From Palsa-513 sp050010595 (GTDB taxonomy: Bacteria; Actinomycetota; Thermoleophilia; Solirubrobacterales; Solirubrobacteraceae): DNA of 64,000 nucleotides. Positions within the stretch are counted from its first letter, which is position 1, and each line of letters starts with the position of its first letter. A program made the position numbers and the translations under genes. Of the stretch, positions 34,673 through 42,764 are shown in pieces. Where the stretch lies: NCBI GenBank assembly GCA_050010595.1, contig JBEKKS010000013.1:44276-108275 (forward strand), read 5' to 3'. The notes under the pieces are model-generated. The model saw only the letters and a program-made list of their open reading frames with translations. It made no database searches and was not told where the DNA came from.

Positions 34673-35710
34673 TCAGATTCCGCCGAGTGGCACCAGCGTC
34701 GCGGTCGTCGGACGATCGAGGTAGCCGGGCCTGCTCGCCGCGACGCCGCTGTGGCCGTACTGCCACACGATCGTCTTGCTCGCGCGGTCGATCACGATCA
34801 CGCGGTCGTTGCCGCTGTCGACGACGAGCACGTTCCCATCCGGTAGGACTCGCGCGAGCGTCGGCTGGTCGAGCTCCCCCGGTCCGGAGCGCGGACCGAA
34901 GCTCCAGAGCACCTTGCCGGTCCGCCAGTCGAGCTCGAGGACGTGTCCCGGCTTCGTGCGATCGCTCACGATCAGGTCGGCGGCGCTGTAGGCGTTCGCC
35001 TCCGAAGGCGCGGCCAGAGTGGGACGGCGAAGGCCAGCAAGCAGCTGCCCGCTCGCACTGAGCACGTCGACAGACGCTGGACGCTCCTCCGTCACGACGA
35101 GCTCGCCATCCGCGGCAGGGAACGCGGCTCCGGGCTCGGCAAATTTGTGCGGCGGATCGTGCGCGCAGTCGCCGGGCGTTCCTAGCTCTGCGAATGCTCG
35201 GTGCGAGCTCGGCCGGATCAAGAGCACGCGGCAGTTGCCGCGGTCGGCGACGACGACCTCCCCGCTGGCGGTCTCGAGGGCTGTCTGTGGATCACGGAGG
35301 TGGTCGCGACCGCTGCCCGGCAGCCCGCGTCGGCCGTATACATAGGCGACCGCTCCACTGTCGATTCGTCGCATGACCACGAGCGACTCGCGCGGCTCGG
35401 TGACGATCTCCGTGCGGCCGGTGCGACTTACGAAGACGGCGCCGGGATCGCTTTGGCGCTCGCGCCAGACCACCTGGCCACGCGGTGACACGGAGACGAG
35501 CCTGCCGTCCTGCTGTGCGATCAGCAGGTTCAGCGGGAGCGCGGCGCTGTCGGTCGCGATGCTCAGGTGTCCGGGTCCATGGCCGGGATGCGTCGCGGCT
35601 GAGCCGGGCCACACGTGAAGTCGCGCCGGCGCCTGCGAGCCACCACAGCCTGCAAGCGCGAAAGCGATGGTCGGCAGGACGCCGCACAAGCGCGCGCGTC
35701 CCCGGCGCAC
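34673..35710 (-). CDS. Quinoprotein-like beta-propeller lipoprotein
   Basis: A 345-residue protein from GTG 35710 (VRRGRARLCG). The signal ends in the lipobox FALAGCGGS. The propeller has PQQ-type blades: LIAQQDGRLVSVSPRGQVVWRE, ETASGEVVVADRGNCRVLLI, LELDWRTGKVLWSFGPRSG and LPDGNVLVVDSGNDRVIVID. It follows the CAP-like gene by 8 bp on the same strand and likely shares its transcript. No PQQ-dehydrogenase catalytic residues are evident, so a binding or scaffolding role outside the membrane is likelier than enzymatic activity. Confidence 0.8.
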   Translation of the reverse strand: MRRGRARLCGVLPTIAFALAGCGGSQAPARLHVWPGSAATHPGHGPGHLSIATDSAALPLNLLIAQQDGRLVSVSPRGQVVWRERQSDPGAVFVSRTGRTEIVTEPRESLVVMRRIDSGAVAYVYGRRGLPGSGRDHLRDPQTALETASGEVVVADRGNCRVLLIRPSSHRAFAELGTPGDCAHDPPHKFAEPGAAFPAADGELVVTEERPASVDVLSASGQLLAGLRRPTLAAPSEANAYSAADLIVSDRTKPGHVLELDWRTGKVLWSFGPRSGPGELDQPTLARVLPDGNVLVVDSGNDRVIVIDRASKTIVWQYGHSGVAASRPGYLDRPTTATLVPLGGI

Positions 35711-35718
35711 GGCGCGCT

Positions 35719-36636
35719 TCAACGTGCGCCGGCCGCGACGGCCTGCGTCCACGTGTAGACGAACCGGGGCCTGCGTCCGCTGACGGCGGTGAAGATCGCT
35801 GTCCAGTTGCCTTGTGCGCCGCCGCTGCCATTCGGCTGCAGGCTGCCGGCGCCCATCGCGAGCGTCGTCGCACGCCTGGCACCGACGCTGATCGATGCTG
35901 CCCAACGCGGCGAGCTGAACGCCGTGCGCGTCGGGTAGCTCCCGAGGATGTTGTCGCGATGCCCCCAGCAGCCGGCGCTGCCAGGTGTCTTGCACGCGTC
36001 GTTCGCAGCGCCGTAGCCGTCGCCGTACATCCACCCGTAGTCCGCGTCGAGCGCGCTGATCTGCCCGCCCGCCGCGATCGCGTCGCCCGGCTCGCCCGAG
36101 CGTCCGCAGCTGAAGCCGCCGCCGGCGGCGCTGCACTTCCAGGCGAATGCACTGCCCGGGCCAATGACGAAGCCGCTCGGGAATGTCGGGTCTGCGAAGG
36201 TCCCCGCCGGAGCGCCGCTGACCCGGGTCGCGCTTTGGGCGACGCCGTCAAGCGCGGCGACGATGCCGGCGAACGGGGGCAGTCCGCGACCGACGCGCTC
36301 GAGATCGATCACGACGAGGAGCTGCTCATCGCCGGTCAGCGAGTTGAAGTTCGTCGGCAGCACCATCGGCGCGACGCCCTCCTTCGCGCGAGCGTGATTG
36401 ATCGCCGCGAGCTCGGCTGACTCGCACGCCTGCGAGCTGTAGTCGGGAGCGAGCTTGCCCGAGTAGCAGGGCGGACCGTGCGTGCAGTAGCCGTTCGCGC
36501 TGCAGTTGTCGTAATTGGGCTCCGGGGCAATGTTCGCCGGCGGGTTGCGCGGCGGCAGGATGCCGCTCAGCTTGGCGCTCGCCGGCGCCGGTAGCGAGAG
36601 CAGGAGCACGAGCAGCGCTCTTGTCAGCGATCGTAT
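35719..36636 (-). CDS. Exported CAP-like protein, apparent ATA start
   Basis: A 305-residue exported protein if read from ATA 36636. The ATA has GGAGGT 9 bp upstream and gives a complete signal peptide, IRSLTRALLVLLLSLPAPASA-like (split here as IRSLTRALLV and LLLSLPAPASA). The first standard start, GTG 36609, lacks a ribosome site and drops the basic residues. The mature part has several Cys-rich phrases (YDNCSANGYCTHGPPC), AELAAINHARAKEGVAPMVL, and GCWGHRDNIL near residue 235. These resemble CAP/SCP-type extracellular domains of actinobacteria. Function unknown. Confidence 0.78.
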   Translation of the reverse strand: MRSLTRALLVLLLSLPAPASAKLSGILPPRNPPANIAPEPNYDNCSANGYCTHGPPCYSGKLAPDYSSQACESAELAAINHARAKEGVAPMVLPTNFNSLTGDEQLLVVIDLERVGRGLPPFAGIVAALDGVAQSATRVSGAPAGTFADPTFPSGFVIGPGSAFAWKCSAAGGGFSCGRSGEPGDAIAAGGQISALDADYGWMYGDGYGAANDACKTPGSAGCWGHRDNILGSYPTRTAFSSPRWAASISVGARRATTLAMGAGSLQPNGSGGAQGNWTAIFTAVSGRRPRFVYTWTQAVAAGAR

Positions 36637-36715
36637 TTCCTTGCCACCTCCCCGGGTGCGGCGAGCCTAGCAGCGGGCGTTGGCGCCGTGCCGGCCGTGC
36701 CGCCGTCCTTCTATG

Positions 36716-36729
36716 CGAACATATGTTCG
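36716..36729. promoter_or_regulatory. SOS (LexA) box overlapping the radical SAM start codon
   Basis: CGAACATATGTTCG is a perfect 14-bp palindrome and fits the Gram-positive/actinobacterial LexA consensus CGAAC-N4-GTTCG exactly. The ATG at 36723 lies inside it. LexA bound here would block initiation directly. Confidence 0.85.
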
Positions 36730-37739
36730 TGCGCTGGGAGGGTCTCACCGAAGGAGCCGGCGATCAGGGGTCGCTACCGGGCTATGGCGATGCTGTCGTG
36801 CGCCACTTCGACGCGCCAGAGGCGCTCGACATGCGCTTCTACGAGGTTCGTGCGCGTTCGGTCTTGAACCGTGTGCCGGCCAGCTCACGAATGCCCTTCC
36901 GCTGGACGATCAACCCCTATCGCGGCTGCAGTCACGCCTGCGTCTACTGCTTCGCTCGCCCGACGCATACCTACCTTGGCTTCGATGCCGGTCGCGATTT
37001 CGAGCGCGAGATCGTCGTCAAGGTGAACGCGCCGGAGGTCCTGCGTGCCGAGCTCGGACGCCGCTCCTGGCGGCGCGAGCACGTCGCGCTCGGTACCAAT
37101 ACCGATCCCTACCAGTGGGTTGAAGGCCGCTACCGGCTGATGATCGGGATCTGGGAGGCGCTGCGCGACGCAGCCAACCCTTGCTCGGTGCTGACGAAGT
37201 CGCCCCTGCTCTTACGCGACATGGCGCTGATGCTCGAGATCGCGCGTCGTACCTCATTCAGTGCGAGCCTCTCGATCCCGACGCTCGACGAGCGCGCTTG
37301 GCGAGCAACCGAGCCGCACACGCCGCACCCGCGGGCGCGACTCGAGGCTGTCGCGGAACTCAACCGGGCCGGGATCCGGACGGGCATCCTGATCGCGCCG
37401 CTGATGCCGGGGATCAACGATGCGCCGCAGCAGCTCGAGCCGCTGCTCGACGCCGCCATCCAAGCGGGGGCGACGAGCGTGAACGGCATCGCACTCCATC
37501 TGCGCGGTGAGGTCCGCGGCGTCTTCATGGACTGGCTGGCGCAGCGATACCCGGAGCTGGTGAACCGCTACGCGGAGCTCTACGGTCGCGGCGCTTACGC
37601 CTCACCATTCGAGCGCGAGCGGCTCGCCTCTCTGGTGCGCGCCGCCACCGGGAGTCACGGCAAGCGCTGGCTCTCTGTGGAGGACCCTTCCCCTCAGGCC
37701 CCGGCGCCGCGGCAGGCGACCCAGCAGCGCCTCTTCTGA
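36723..37739 (+). CDS. Radical SAM protein, Rv2578c family
   Basis: A 338-residue enzyme from ATG 36723, which sits in a LexA box; more upstream codons are antisense to the CAP-like gene. The cluster motif is CSHACVYCF (Cx3Cx2C) at about residues 68-75, preceded by NPYRGC. GTNTDPYQ, VLTKSPLLLRD and ISFSASLSIPT-like SAM-barrel strands follow. The family is related to spore-photoproduct-lyase-like radical SAM enzymes. The Mycobacterium tuberculosis homologue Rv2578c is known as a LexA-regulon member, which agrees with the box seen here. A DNA-repair-linked role is therefore likely; the reaction is unknown. Confidence 0.92.
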   Translation: MFVRWEGLTEGAGDQGSLPGYGDAVVRHFDAPEALDMRFYEVRARSVLNRVPASSRMPFRWTINPYRGCSHACVYCFARPTHTYLGFDAGRDFEREIVVKVNAPEVLRAELGRRSWRREHVALGTNTDPYQWVEGRYRLMIGIWEALRDAANPCSVLTKSPLLLRDMALMLEIARRTSFSASLSIPTLDERAWRATEPHTPHPRARLEAVAELNRAGIRTGILIAPLMPGINDAPQQLEPLLDAAIQAGATSVNGIALHLRGEVRGVFMDWLAQRYPELVNRYAELYGRGAYASPFERERLASLVRAATGSHGKRWLSVEDPSPQAPAPRQATQQRLF

Positions 37740-37782
37740 GGGGCCAGCCGCCTGCCGCCTGCCACGAACAACGCCAGAGTCC

Positions 37783-38010
37783 CTACTCCGTTGGGTCCTC
37801 TTCCGGGCGCGAGCCGAGCTCGTCGCCCTCGGTCGGGTCCTCCTGCGGGCGCGAGCCGATCTCGCCACCCTCGGTCGGATCCTCCCCCGGGCGCGAGCCG
37901 ATCTCGCCACCCTCGGTCGGATCCTCCGCCGGGCGGGATCCATGCTGCGTGCCTTGTGTCGGATCCTCGCTCCAGTTCGTGCCGATGCCCTGCGTGGGGT
38001 CTGTACTCAT
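37783..38010 (-). CDS. Acidic repeat protein with DPT(E/Q)G units
   Basis: A 75-residue, very acidic, probably disordered protein with GAGAGGAG before its ATG. After MSTDPTQGIGTNWSEDPTQG come three 14-residue units of the form GSRPxEDPTEGxE(I/L) and a last EDPTE. Five to six DPT phrases occur in all. The matching DNA repeat is 42 bp, with reading frame kept, so selection is at protein level. There is no signal peptide. Function unknown; the pattern suggests a binding surface or low-complexity stress protein. Confidence 0.7.
   Translation of the reverse strand: MSTDPTQGIGTNWSEDPTQGTQHGSRPAEDPTEGGEIGSRPGEDPTEGGEIGSRPQEDPTEGDELGSRPEEDPTE
37809..37934. repeat. Three tandem 42-bp repeats inside the acidic repeat gene
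   Basis: Three adjoining copies of a 42-bp unit start near 37809, 37851 and 37893. Copies two and three are almost identical. Each encodes one 14-residue unit of the acidic protein. The near-identity of two copies suggests recent expansion by slippage or recombination. Confidence 0.7.
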
Positions 38011-38088
38011 GGTGCTCCTCTCGAGTGCGCTAACGAGCGCTTGCTACCCGCAAGCGTGGAGCGCTACGCGGGCGTTGTCTCTATCCAG

Positions 38089-38718
38089 CTAAGGAGCGAG
38101 GCGGAACGGCGGGTAGCGGTCGGTTACCAGCACGTGGGCGTACGCGATCACCCGGTTGGTCCAGCGGCCGACGCCGACGAGGTAGTTGAACATCCCGCGC
38201 GGGAAGCGACCGGTGAGCAGGATCACGAACCAGGCGGCGATCACCACGAAGAGCGCAGCGATGTAGAGGAAGAACAGCACTACGTAGTGCGGGATGGCCA
38301 GCAGCCACTTGACCAGCGGTAGCCAACGGTTGAGGTCGTTGCGGGCGTCGGGGTAGGGAAAGTCCAGGTGCACCGCCTGATGATCATCCGTAGACGGATA
38401 CCGGTCCTCCATCAGCGCCAGGTAGACCCCCACCCGGGCGGAGAACCGCATCAGCTCGAGGTTCCAGTCAAACCACCAGCGCGGGTACTTCTGGCGGAAC
38501 AAGATCAACAGCAGCGTCGGCAGCACGACGAGACCGGCAGCGCCGATCGCGCCGGCGGCCTTCCCGCCACCGTAGGCGTAGCCGCTGCCCTCGATCAGGC
38601 CGAGCACGATCGCGATCGGGATCGCCAGGAACAGGCGAAGGAAAGTGCTCAGACGGCTGAGCGGACGGTCCGGATAGTCGACCGAGAACTGCACGGGGTA
38701 CGGCGTGTCAGGGTCCAT
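38089..38718 (-). CDS. DUF4389 membrane protein
   Basis: A 209-residue membrane protein from ATG 38718 (MDPDTPYPVQF), with GGAGAG upstream. Hydrophobic spans at about 24-40, 52-75, 130-155 and 158-175. The DUF4389 features are PVQFSVDYPDRPLSRLSTFLRLF at the start, then SARVGVYLALMEDRYPSTD, FPYPDARNDLNRWLPLVKWLLAIPHY and the repeated VTDRYPPFRL at the end. Phrases LALMEDRYPS and VLVTDRYPPF look like an internal duplication. Family function is unknown. Confidence 0.88.
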   Translation of the reverse strand: MDPDTPYPVQFSVDYPDRPLSRLSTFLRLFLAIPIAIVLGLIEGSGYAYGGGKAAGAIGAAGLVVLPTLLLILFRQKYPRWWFDWNLELMRFSARVGVYLALMEDRYPSTDDHQAVHLDFPYPDARNDLNRWLPLVKWLLAIPHYVVLFFLYIAALFVVIAAWFVILLTGRFPRGMFNYLVGVGRWTNRVIAYAHVLVTDRYPPFRLAP

Positions 38719-38761
38719 GGAACGCTCTCCTGTTGGTTGTGCTTGCACCGTATTGCTCAGG

Positions 38762-39496
38762 TCAATCGTCGAAGAGTTGGTCGAGGAAGCGTTCGCGAGC
38801 TTCGAGGAAGCTTTGGGTAAGGCGGACGGGGTCAGTGTCCTCGTAGGCGACTGTCTCGACACCGCCGGGCTGACAGCTGTAGATCGTCGCGTCGGGATAG
38901 GCGAGGACGAGTGGGGAATGCGTCGCGATGATGAATTGCGAGTCCTGGCCCACGAGTTCGTGGACGCGTCGCAGCAGGGTCAGGCAGTTCTGCGTTGAGA
39001 GCGCCGCTTCCGGCTCGTCGAGCAGGTAGAAGCCGTCACGTCCGAAGCGATTGATGATCACTGCGAGGAACGATTCGCCGTGGGACTGCTCGTGCAGCGA
39101 CACGCCGCCGTAGGGGGCGAGCGAATCGTCGGGCAACGCTTCGAGGTAGGTCGCCGCGGTGAACAGGCTCTCCGCGCGCAGGAAGAAATCGGTTCGCGGT
39201 CGGCGCCCGCCCCGCACGAGCCGCAGTGCCTGGCCAAGCTCGGAGTGCGACGCACGCGTCGAGAATGCGAAGCTCGACGATCCGCCTTCCGCATTCATGC
39301 CCGCCGCCACCGCGATCGCCTCGAGCACGGTTGATTTGCCGCTCCCGTTCTCGCCCACCAGGTAGGTCACATGCGGATGCAACTCGAGCCCGTCCACCAG
39401 TTGTGCGACAGCCGGTAGCTCCCACGGATACCCAGCCCGCTGCTCACCCTGCGCCGGGGGTAGCAGCTGGACCAACCTCACGAACGGCTCGGCCAC
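38762..39496 (-). CDS. AAA/ABC-type ATPase (SMC/RecF-like small ATPase)
   Basis: A 244-residue ATPase. Walker A is GENGSGKST (about 48-56), followed by a Q-loop-like region. The signature-type region HEQSHGESFLAVI sits at about 143-155. Walker B is FYLLDEPEAALS, and IIATHSPLVLAYP supplies the switch His. There is no membrane partner or coiled coil, so it belongs to the single-domain AAA_15/AAA_21-like group that often works with nucleases or other effectors. None is adjacent here. It is transcribed away from the GH-like gene and ends 43 bp before the DUF4389 gene, perhaps on one transcript. Confidence 0.86.
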   Translation of the reverse strand: MAEPFVRLVQLLPPAQGEQRAGYPWELPAVAQLVDGLELHPHVTYLVGENGSGKSTVLEAIAVAAGMNAEGGSSSFAFSTRASHSELGQALRLVRGGRRPRTDFFLRAESLFTAATYLEALPDDSLAPYGGVSLHEQSHGESFLAVIINRFGRDGFYLLDEPEAALSTQNCLTLLRRVHELVGQDSQFIIATHSPLVLAYPDATIYSCQPGGVETVAYEDTDPVRLTQSFLEARERFLDQLFDD

Positions 39497-39681
39497 GAGA
39501 GGACCCTACCCGCGGGATGAGTCGCGCGTGCGCCAGCGCAAGCACCAGCCGGTCGTCCTGTCCAGATTAAGAATTCGCGTAGGACCGCTCCGAATGGCCC
39601 GCAGGCGCGTTGCAACCAGAGTCCCCGCCTGACGTAAGGCCCGTTGGCTGACGTGCCGACGGACGCACCCAAGGAGAACCC

Positions 39682-40689
39682 ATGCGCCCAACCCGCACGC
39701 CACTTGCGCTCGCCCTCACCTTCGCCGTCGCCATCGCGGTGCTGCTCGCAGCCACCGCGTTCGGCTCGACGGTCCACAGCAAGCCGACCGCTCACGCCAG
39801 CAGCTCGCGCCTCGAGGTGGGTATCGGCGACGAGAGCCCGTTGATGTTCGGCGATCCCGCCTACAAGGCGCTGCACCTCAAGATCGCGCGCTACTTCACG
39901 CCCTACGACGTCGCCAGCGGTAAGGACCCAGTCGCGCTGGGCGCGCTCGTCGGCTGGCTCAAGGGCGCCACGGCGGCCGGGGTCACGCCACTGATCGCCT
40001 TCTACCACAACGAGTCCTCACCGAAGAAGCTCCCGAGCGTCGCGACCTATACGGCCGATGTCAAGCTGTTCCTCGCCGACTTTCCCCAGTTGACGCTGCT
40101 CCAGCCCTGGAACGAGGTAAACCGCGGCAACGTCAAAGGCAGGGGTGGCTATGACAGCCCTAGTGCCAAGCAGTCGGCGCAGTACTACCTCGCGCTCAAG
40201 CAGGACTGCACGACATGCACGATCGTTGGACTCGACGTGCTCGACTCGACGAGCCCGCAGGCGACGATCAAGTACATCAACCAGTTCAAGCGCGACGTCG
40301 GCAAGAAGAACATGCCGAAGATCTGGGGCCTGCACAACTACAGCGACACGAACCGCTTCTACAGTCATGGCACCCGCGCGGTGCTGGCCGACGTCCCAGG
40401 GCAGGTCTGGCTGACCGAGACCGGCGGTCTTGCCAAGCTCTCGCCGAGCTTCAAATTCAACCTCTCGCGCCAGAAGCGCGCGACGAGCTACATGTTCAAG
40501 CTCGCCGATGCCTACCGCCGGATCACGCGCCTCTACATCTACTCCTGGTACGGCGGCAGGAACATCAAGAAGGAAAGCTTCGATGCCGGTCTCGCAAACA
40601 GCGCCGGTAAGCCGCGCCCGGCCTACTGCGTCGTCTACGAGCACCTTCTTGGCAAGAAGCGCTGCCCTTACAAGACGGCAAGGAACTGA
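39682..40689 (+). CDS. Secreted glycoside hydrolase-like TIM-barrel protein (clan GH-A-like)
   Basis: A 335-residue exported protein with AAGGAG before ATG 39682. Signal region about 1-30, possibly with a retained anchor (LALALTFAVAIAVLLAATAF). The barrel has LLQPWNEVNRGNVKGRGGY, where Asn-Glu is the usual acid/base pair, and QVWLTETGGLA, where Glu fits the nucleophile on strand 7. Both features point to clan GH-A. Cysteines in DCTTCTIVG and KRCPYK may pair. Substrate unknown; no sugar operon is adjacent. Confidence 0.8.
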   Translation: MRPTRTPLALALTFAVAIAVLLAATAFGSTVHSKPTAHASSSRLEVGIGDESPLMFGDPAYKALHLKIARYFTPYDVASGKDPVALGALVGWLKGATAAGVTPLIAFYHNESSPKKLPSVATYTADVKLFLADFPQLTLLQPWNEVNRGNVKGRGGYDSPSAKQSAQYYLALKQDCTTCTIVGLDVLDSTSPQATIKYINQFKRDVGKKNMPKIWGLHNYSDTNRFYSHGTRAVLADVPGQVWLTETGGLAKLSPSFKFNLSRQKRATSYMFKLADAYRRITRLYIYSWYGGRNIKKESFDAGLANSAGKPRPAYCVVYEHLLGKKRCPYKTARN

Positions 40690-40765
40690 CGAGCAGAGGG
40701 CGTCGCTGAGCGCCGCGAAGATGCGGGACGGCCGGCGTCTAAAGACCGAGATCGGGATCGGCTGA

Positions 40766-40792
40766 CGCGCGCTCCCGAGGCATGAGCGCGCG
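40766..40792. terminator. Hairpin downstream of the GH-like gene
   Basis: CGCGCGCTC (40766-40774) pairs with GAGCGCGCG (40784-40792) across a 9-nt loop. It lies 77 bp after the stop codon. No T-run follows, so its efficiency as a terminator is uncertain. Confidence 0.45.
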
Positions 40793-41017
40793 CGGCTAGG
40801 TAGGGGCGGGTCACCGGCACGGGGACCTGGTTGGGCTGCGCCGGCGTCCAGGATCGCGGTTACGGGTTGGGGTCCGCCTGCTGCGTGACTGGGTTCACGG
40901 CGCTCTGTCGGTGCTGCACGCCTGCCAGACCGGTCTGAGCTAGTGAGGCCGCACATCCCTCTGAAAGCCAGTATTTACCGGCTATTTCGAGCCCTTCCCG
41001 GCGCGCTCGCCGCTTGC

Positions 41018-41046
41018 TTGACACCCATATGACGCATCTCTAGGAT
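41018..41046 (+). promoter_or_regulatory. Near-consensus sigma-70-type promoter of the APC permease gene
   Basis: TTGACA (41018-41023), a 17-bp spacer and TAGGAT (41041-41046) match the housekeeping -35/-10 pattern closely. Transcription would start near 41053. The in-frame ATG at 41045 lies in the -10 element and therefore cannot be the translation start. Confidence 0.75.
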
Positions 41047-41060
41047 GCGCGCACCGATTT

Positions 41061-41077
41061 GGTCCGATGTTCGGACC
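41061..41077. promoter_or_regulatory. Dyad just after the permease transcription start (candidate operator)
   Basis: GGTCCGA (41061-41067) and TCGGACC (41071-41077) are perfect 7-bp inverted arms with 3 bp between. They begin about 8 bp after the expected transcript start, a classic repressor-blocking position. The nearby LacI- or GntR-family regulators are the obvious candidates. Confidence 0.55.
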
Positions 41078-41110
41078 TATAACTGCGAACGGGAGGCGGA
41101 CGTAAGCGGC

Positions 41111-42709
41111 ATGTCGTCATCGAGCGCCCCGACCAACAGCGACGAGAGCCGGCTTGCGGAGCTCGGCTACAAGCAGGAGCTCAACCGCGGCTGGAGCGGG
41201 TTCTCCAACTTCGCGATCTCGCTCACGATCATCTGCATCCTGAGCGGATGTTTCACGACCTACGGGCAGGCGTGGAACTACGGCGGTCCGGTCGCGATCT
41301 CGATCGGCTGGCCCGTGATCAGCATCCTCGTCCTCCTGGTCGGTCTCTCGATGGCGGAGCTGGCCTCGAAGTACCCGACGGCCGGCGGCATCTACTACTG
41401 GGCATATAGCCTCGGTGGCGTCCGCTGGGCATGGTTCACCGGCTGGTTCAACCTGCTCGGCCTCGTCGCGATCACCGCCGCCGTCGACTACGGCGCCGCG
41501 TCCTTCCTGAACTCGGTGCTCGCCCTATACGGGCTCCACTTCATCCTCAACTTCACGACGGCTAGCCACTCAGGGGTGCTGGACCACACATTCGTGCTGT
41601 TCTTCATCATCCTCGCGGCTCACTCGCTGATCAACGTGTTCTCCTCGCCGCTCGTCGCGCTCCTGAACCGGGTCTCCGCTTGGTGGATGCTGATCGGTGT
41701 CGTTGTGATCGTGGCTGTCCTGATCTTCGAGCCCTCAGCGCATCAGAGCGCCTCGTTCGTGTTCGGGCACCGCGCCAACAACAGCACTCTCCATGGCGGC
41801 TTCGCCTCCGGCGGCCTGTACTGGATCTTGATCCTGCCGATCGGCTTCTTGCTGACCATGTACACCTTCACGGGCTACGACGCCTCGGCCCACCTCAGCG
41901 AGGAGACGCATGACGCCGAGCGGGCTGCCCCTCGCGGGCTCTGGCGGTCGATCGCGTATTCAGCGGTCGGTGGCTGGGCCGTGCTCCTCGCGATCACGTT
42001 CGCTGCCACGCACGTCAAGGCGATCAACGCCGGCGGTGGCGGTGCGGTTCCGATCATCGAGTCCGCTCTGAGCACCGGCTGGGCGAAGCTGGTCCTCGAC
42101 CTATCGACCGTCGGCCAGCTGTTCTGCGGCATGGGCTGCGTCGCTGCCGCCTCGCGGATGGTGTTCGCTTTCTCGCGCGACGGCGCCGTGCCCGGACACA
42201 GCCTGTGGCGGCGGCTGAACCAGCACCGGACTCCCACTTGGGCCGTGTTGTTTGTCGTCGTCTTCGCGCTCGTGATTACGATCCCTGCGCTCTTCGGCAA
42301 CAGCGCCGGCCTCCCGGTCGCCTTCTTCGCGGTTACCTCGATTACGACGATCGGCCTCTACATCGCCTACATCCTTCCTGTCTTCCTACGCTTCCGGATG
42401 GGTCGCAAGTTCGAGCCTGGGGTATGGAACCTCGGCGGGCACTACCGCTGGATCAACGCGATAGCGATCGTTTGGGTCGCCTTGTGCGTGATCATTTTCA
42501 GCCTGCCGACCTCGCTTGCCGGGATCCCCTGGAACAGCACATTCAGCTGGAGTGACTTCAACTACGCGCCGCTCGTCACGATCGCGCTGCTCCTCGCGGT
42601 CTGGGTCGGGTGGGAGTCTGGCGCGAAGAAGACGTTCAAGGGGCCCGTACGAACCGTCGACGAGCCGGATGTCGGCACGCCGGACGACCAGGCGCTGATT
42701 CCTGCCTAG
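41111..42709 (+). CDS. APC-family amino acid/amine permease
   Basis: A 532-residue membrane protein from ATG 41111, well after the promoter. It starts LAELGYKQELNRGWSGFSNFAISLTIICILSG, the opening typical of the eukaryotic-type GABA/choline/amine permease branch (AAT family). About twelve spans follow, including ASKYPTAGGIYYWAYSLG in TM3 and TMYTFTGYDASAHLSEET in TM8. The likely substrate is an amine, amino acid or GABA-like compound. It may feed the gamma-glutamyl-amine operon at 49-53 kb, or the SDR just downstream (55 bp gap) with which it probably shares a transcript. Confidence 0.9.
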   Translation: MSSSSAPTNSDESRLAELGYKQELNRGWSGFSNFAISLTIICILSGCFTTYGQAWNYGGPVAISIGWPVISILVLLVGLSMAELASKYPTAGGIYYWAYSLGGVRWAWFTGWFNLLGLVAITAAVDYGAASFLNSVLALYGLHFILNFTTASHSGVLDHTFVLFFIILAAHSLINVFSSPLVALLNRVSAWWMLIGVVVIVAVLIFEPSAHQSASFVFGHRANNSTLHGGFASGGLYWILILPIGFLLTMYTFTGYDASAHLSEETHDAERAAPRGLWRSIAYSAVGGWAVLLAITFAATHVKAINAGGGGAVPIIESALSTGWAKLVLDLSTVGQLFCGMGCVAAASRMVFAFSRDGAVPGHSLWRRLNQHRTPTWAVLFVVVFALVITIPALFGNSAGLPVAFFAVTSITTIGLYIAYILPVFLRFRMGRKFEPGVWNLGGHYRWINAIAIVWVALCVIIFSLPTSLAGIPWNSTFSWSDFNYAPLVTIALLLAVWVGWESGAKKTFKGPVRTVDEPDVGTPDDQALIPA

Positions 42710-42764
42710 TGGTCGCGTCCCGACGGGCTGACGCCAGCCGTCGAGGAGTCGTGCCGAAGCGCTG

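Larger units (their letters stand above)
40690..41110. other. 421-bp intergenic region with terminator-like hairpin and promoter
   Basis: No gene is apparent. The left part carries a 9-bp-stem hairpin (40766-40792) that could end the GH-like transcript. The right part has a strong promoter (41018-41046) and a dyad (41061-41077) ahead of the permease gene. The stretch 40793-41017 shows nothing recognisable. Confidence 0.6.

Noticed and set aside
37809..37934. A CRISPR-like repeat array
   Set aside because: The 42-bp units adjoin without spacers and keep a reading frame; they encode repeats of the acidic protein.
41045..41110. ATG 41045 as the permease start
   Set aside because: It lies inside the -10 element of the strong promoter, so it cannot be in the transcript.
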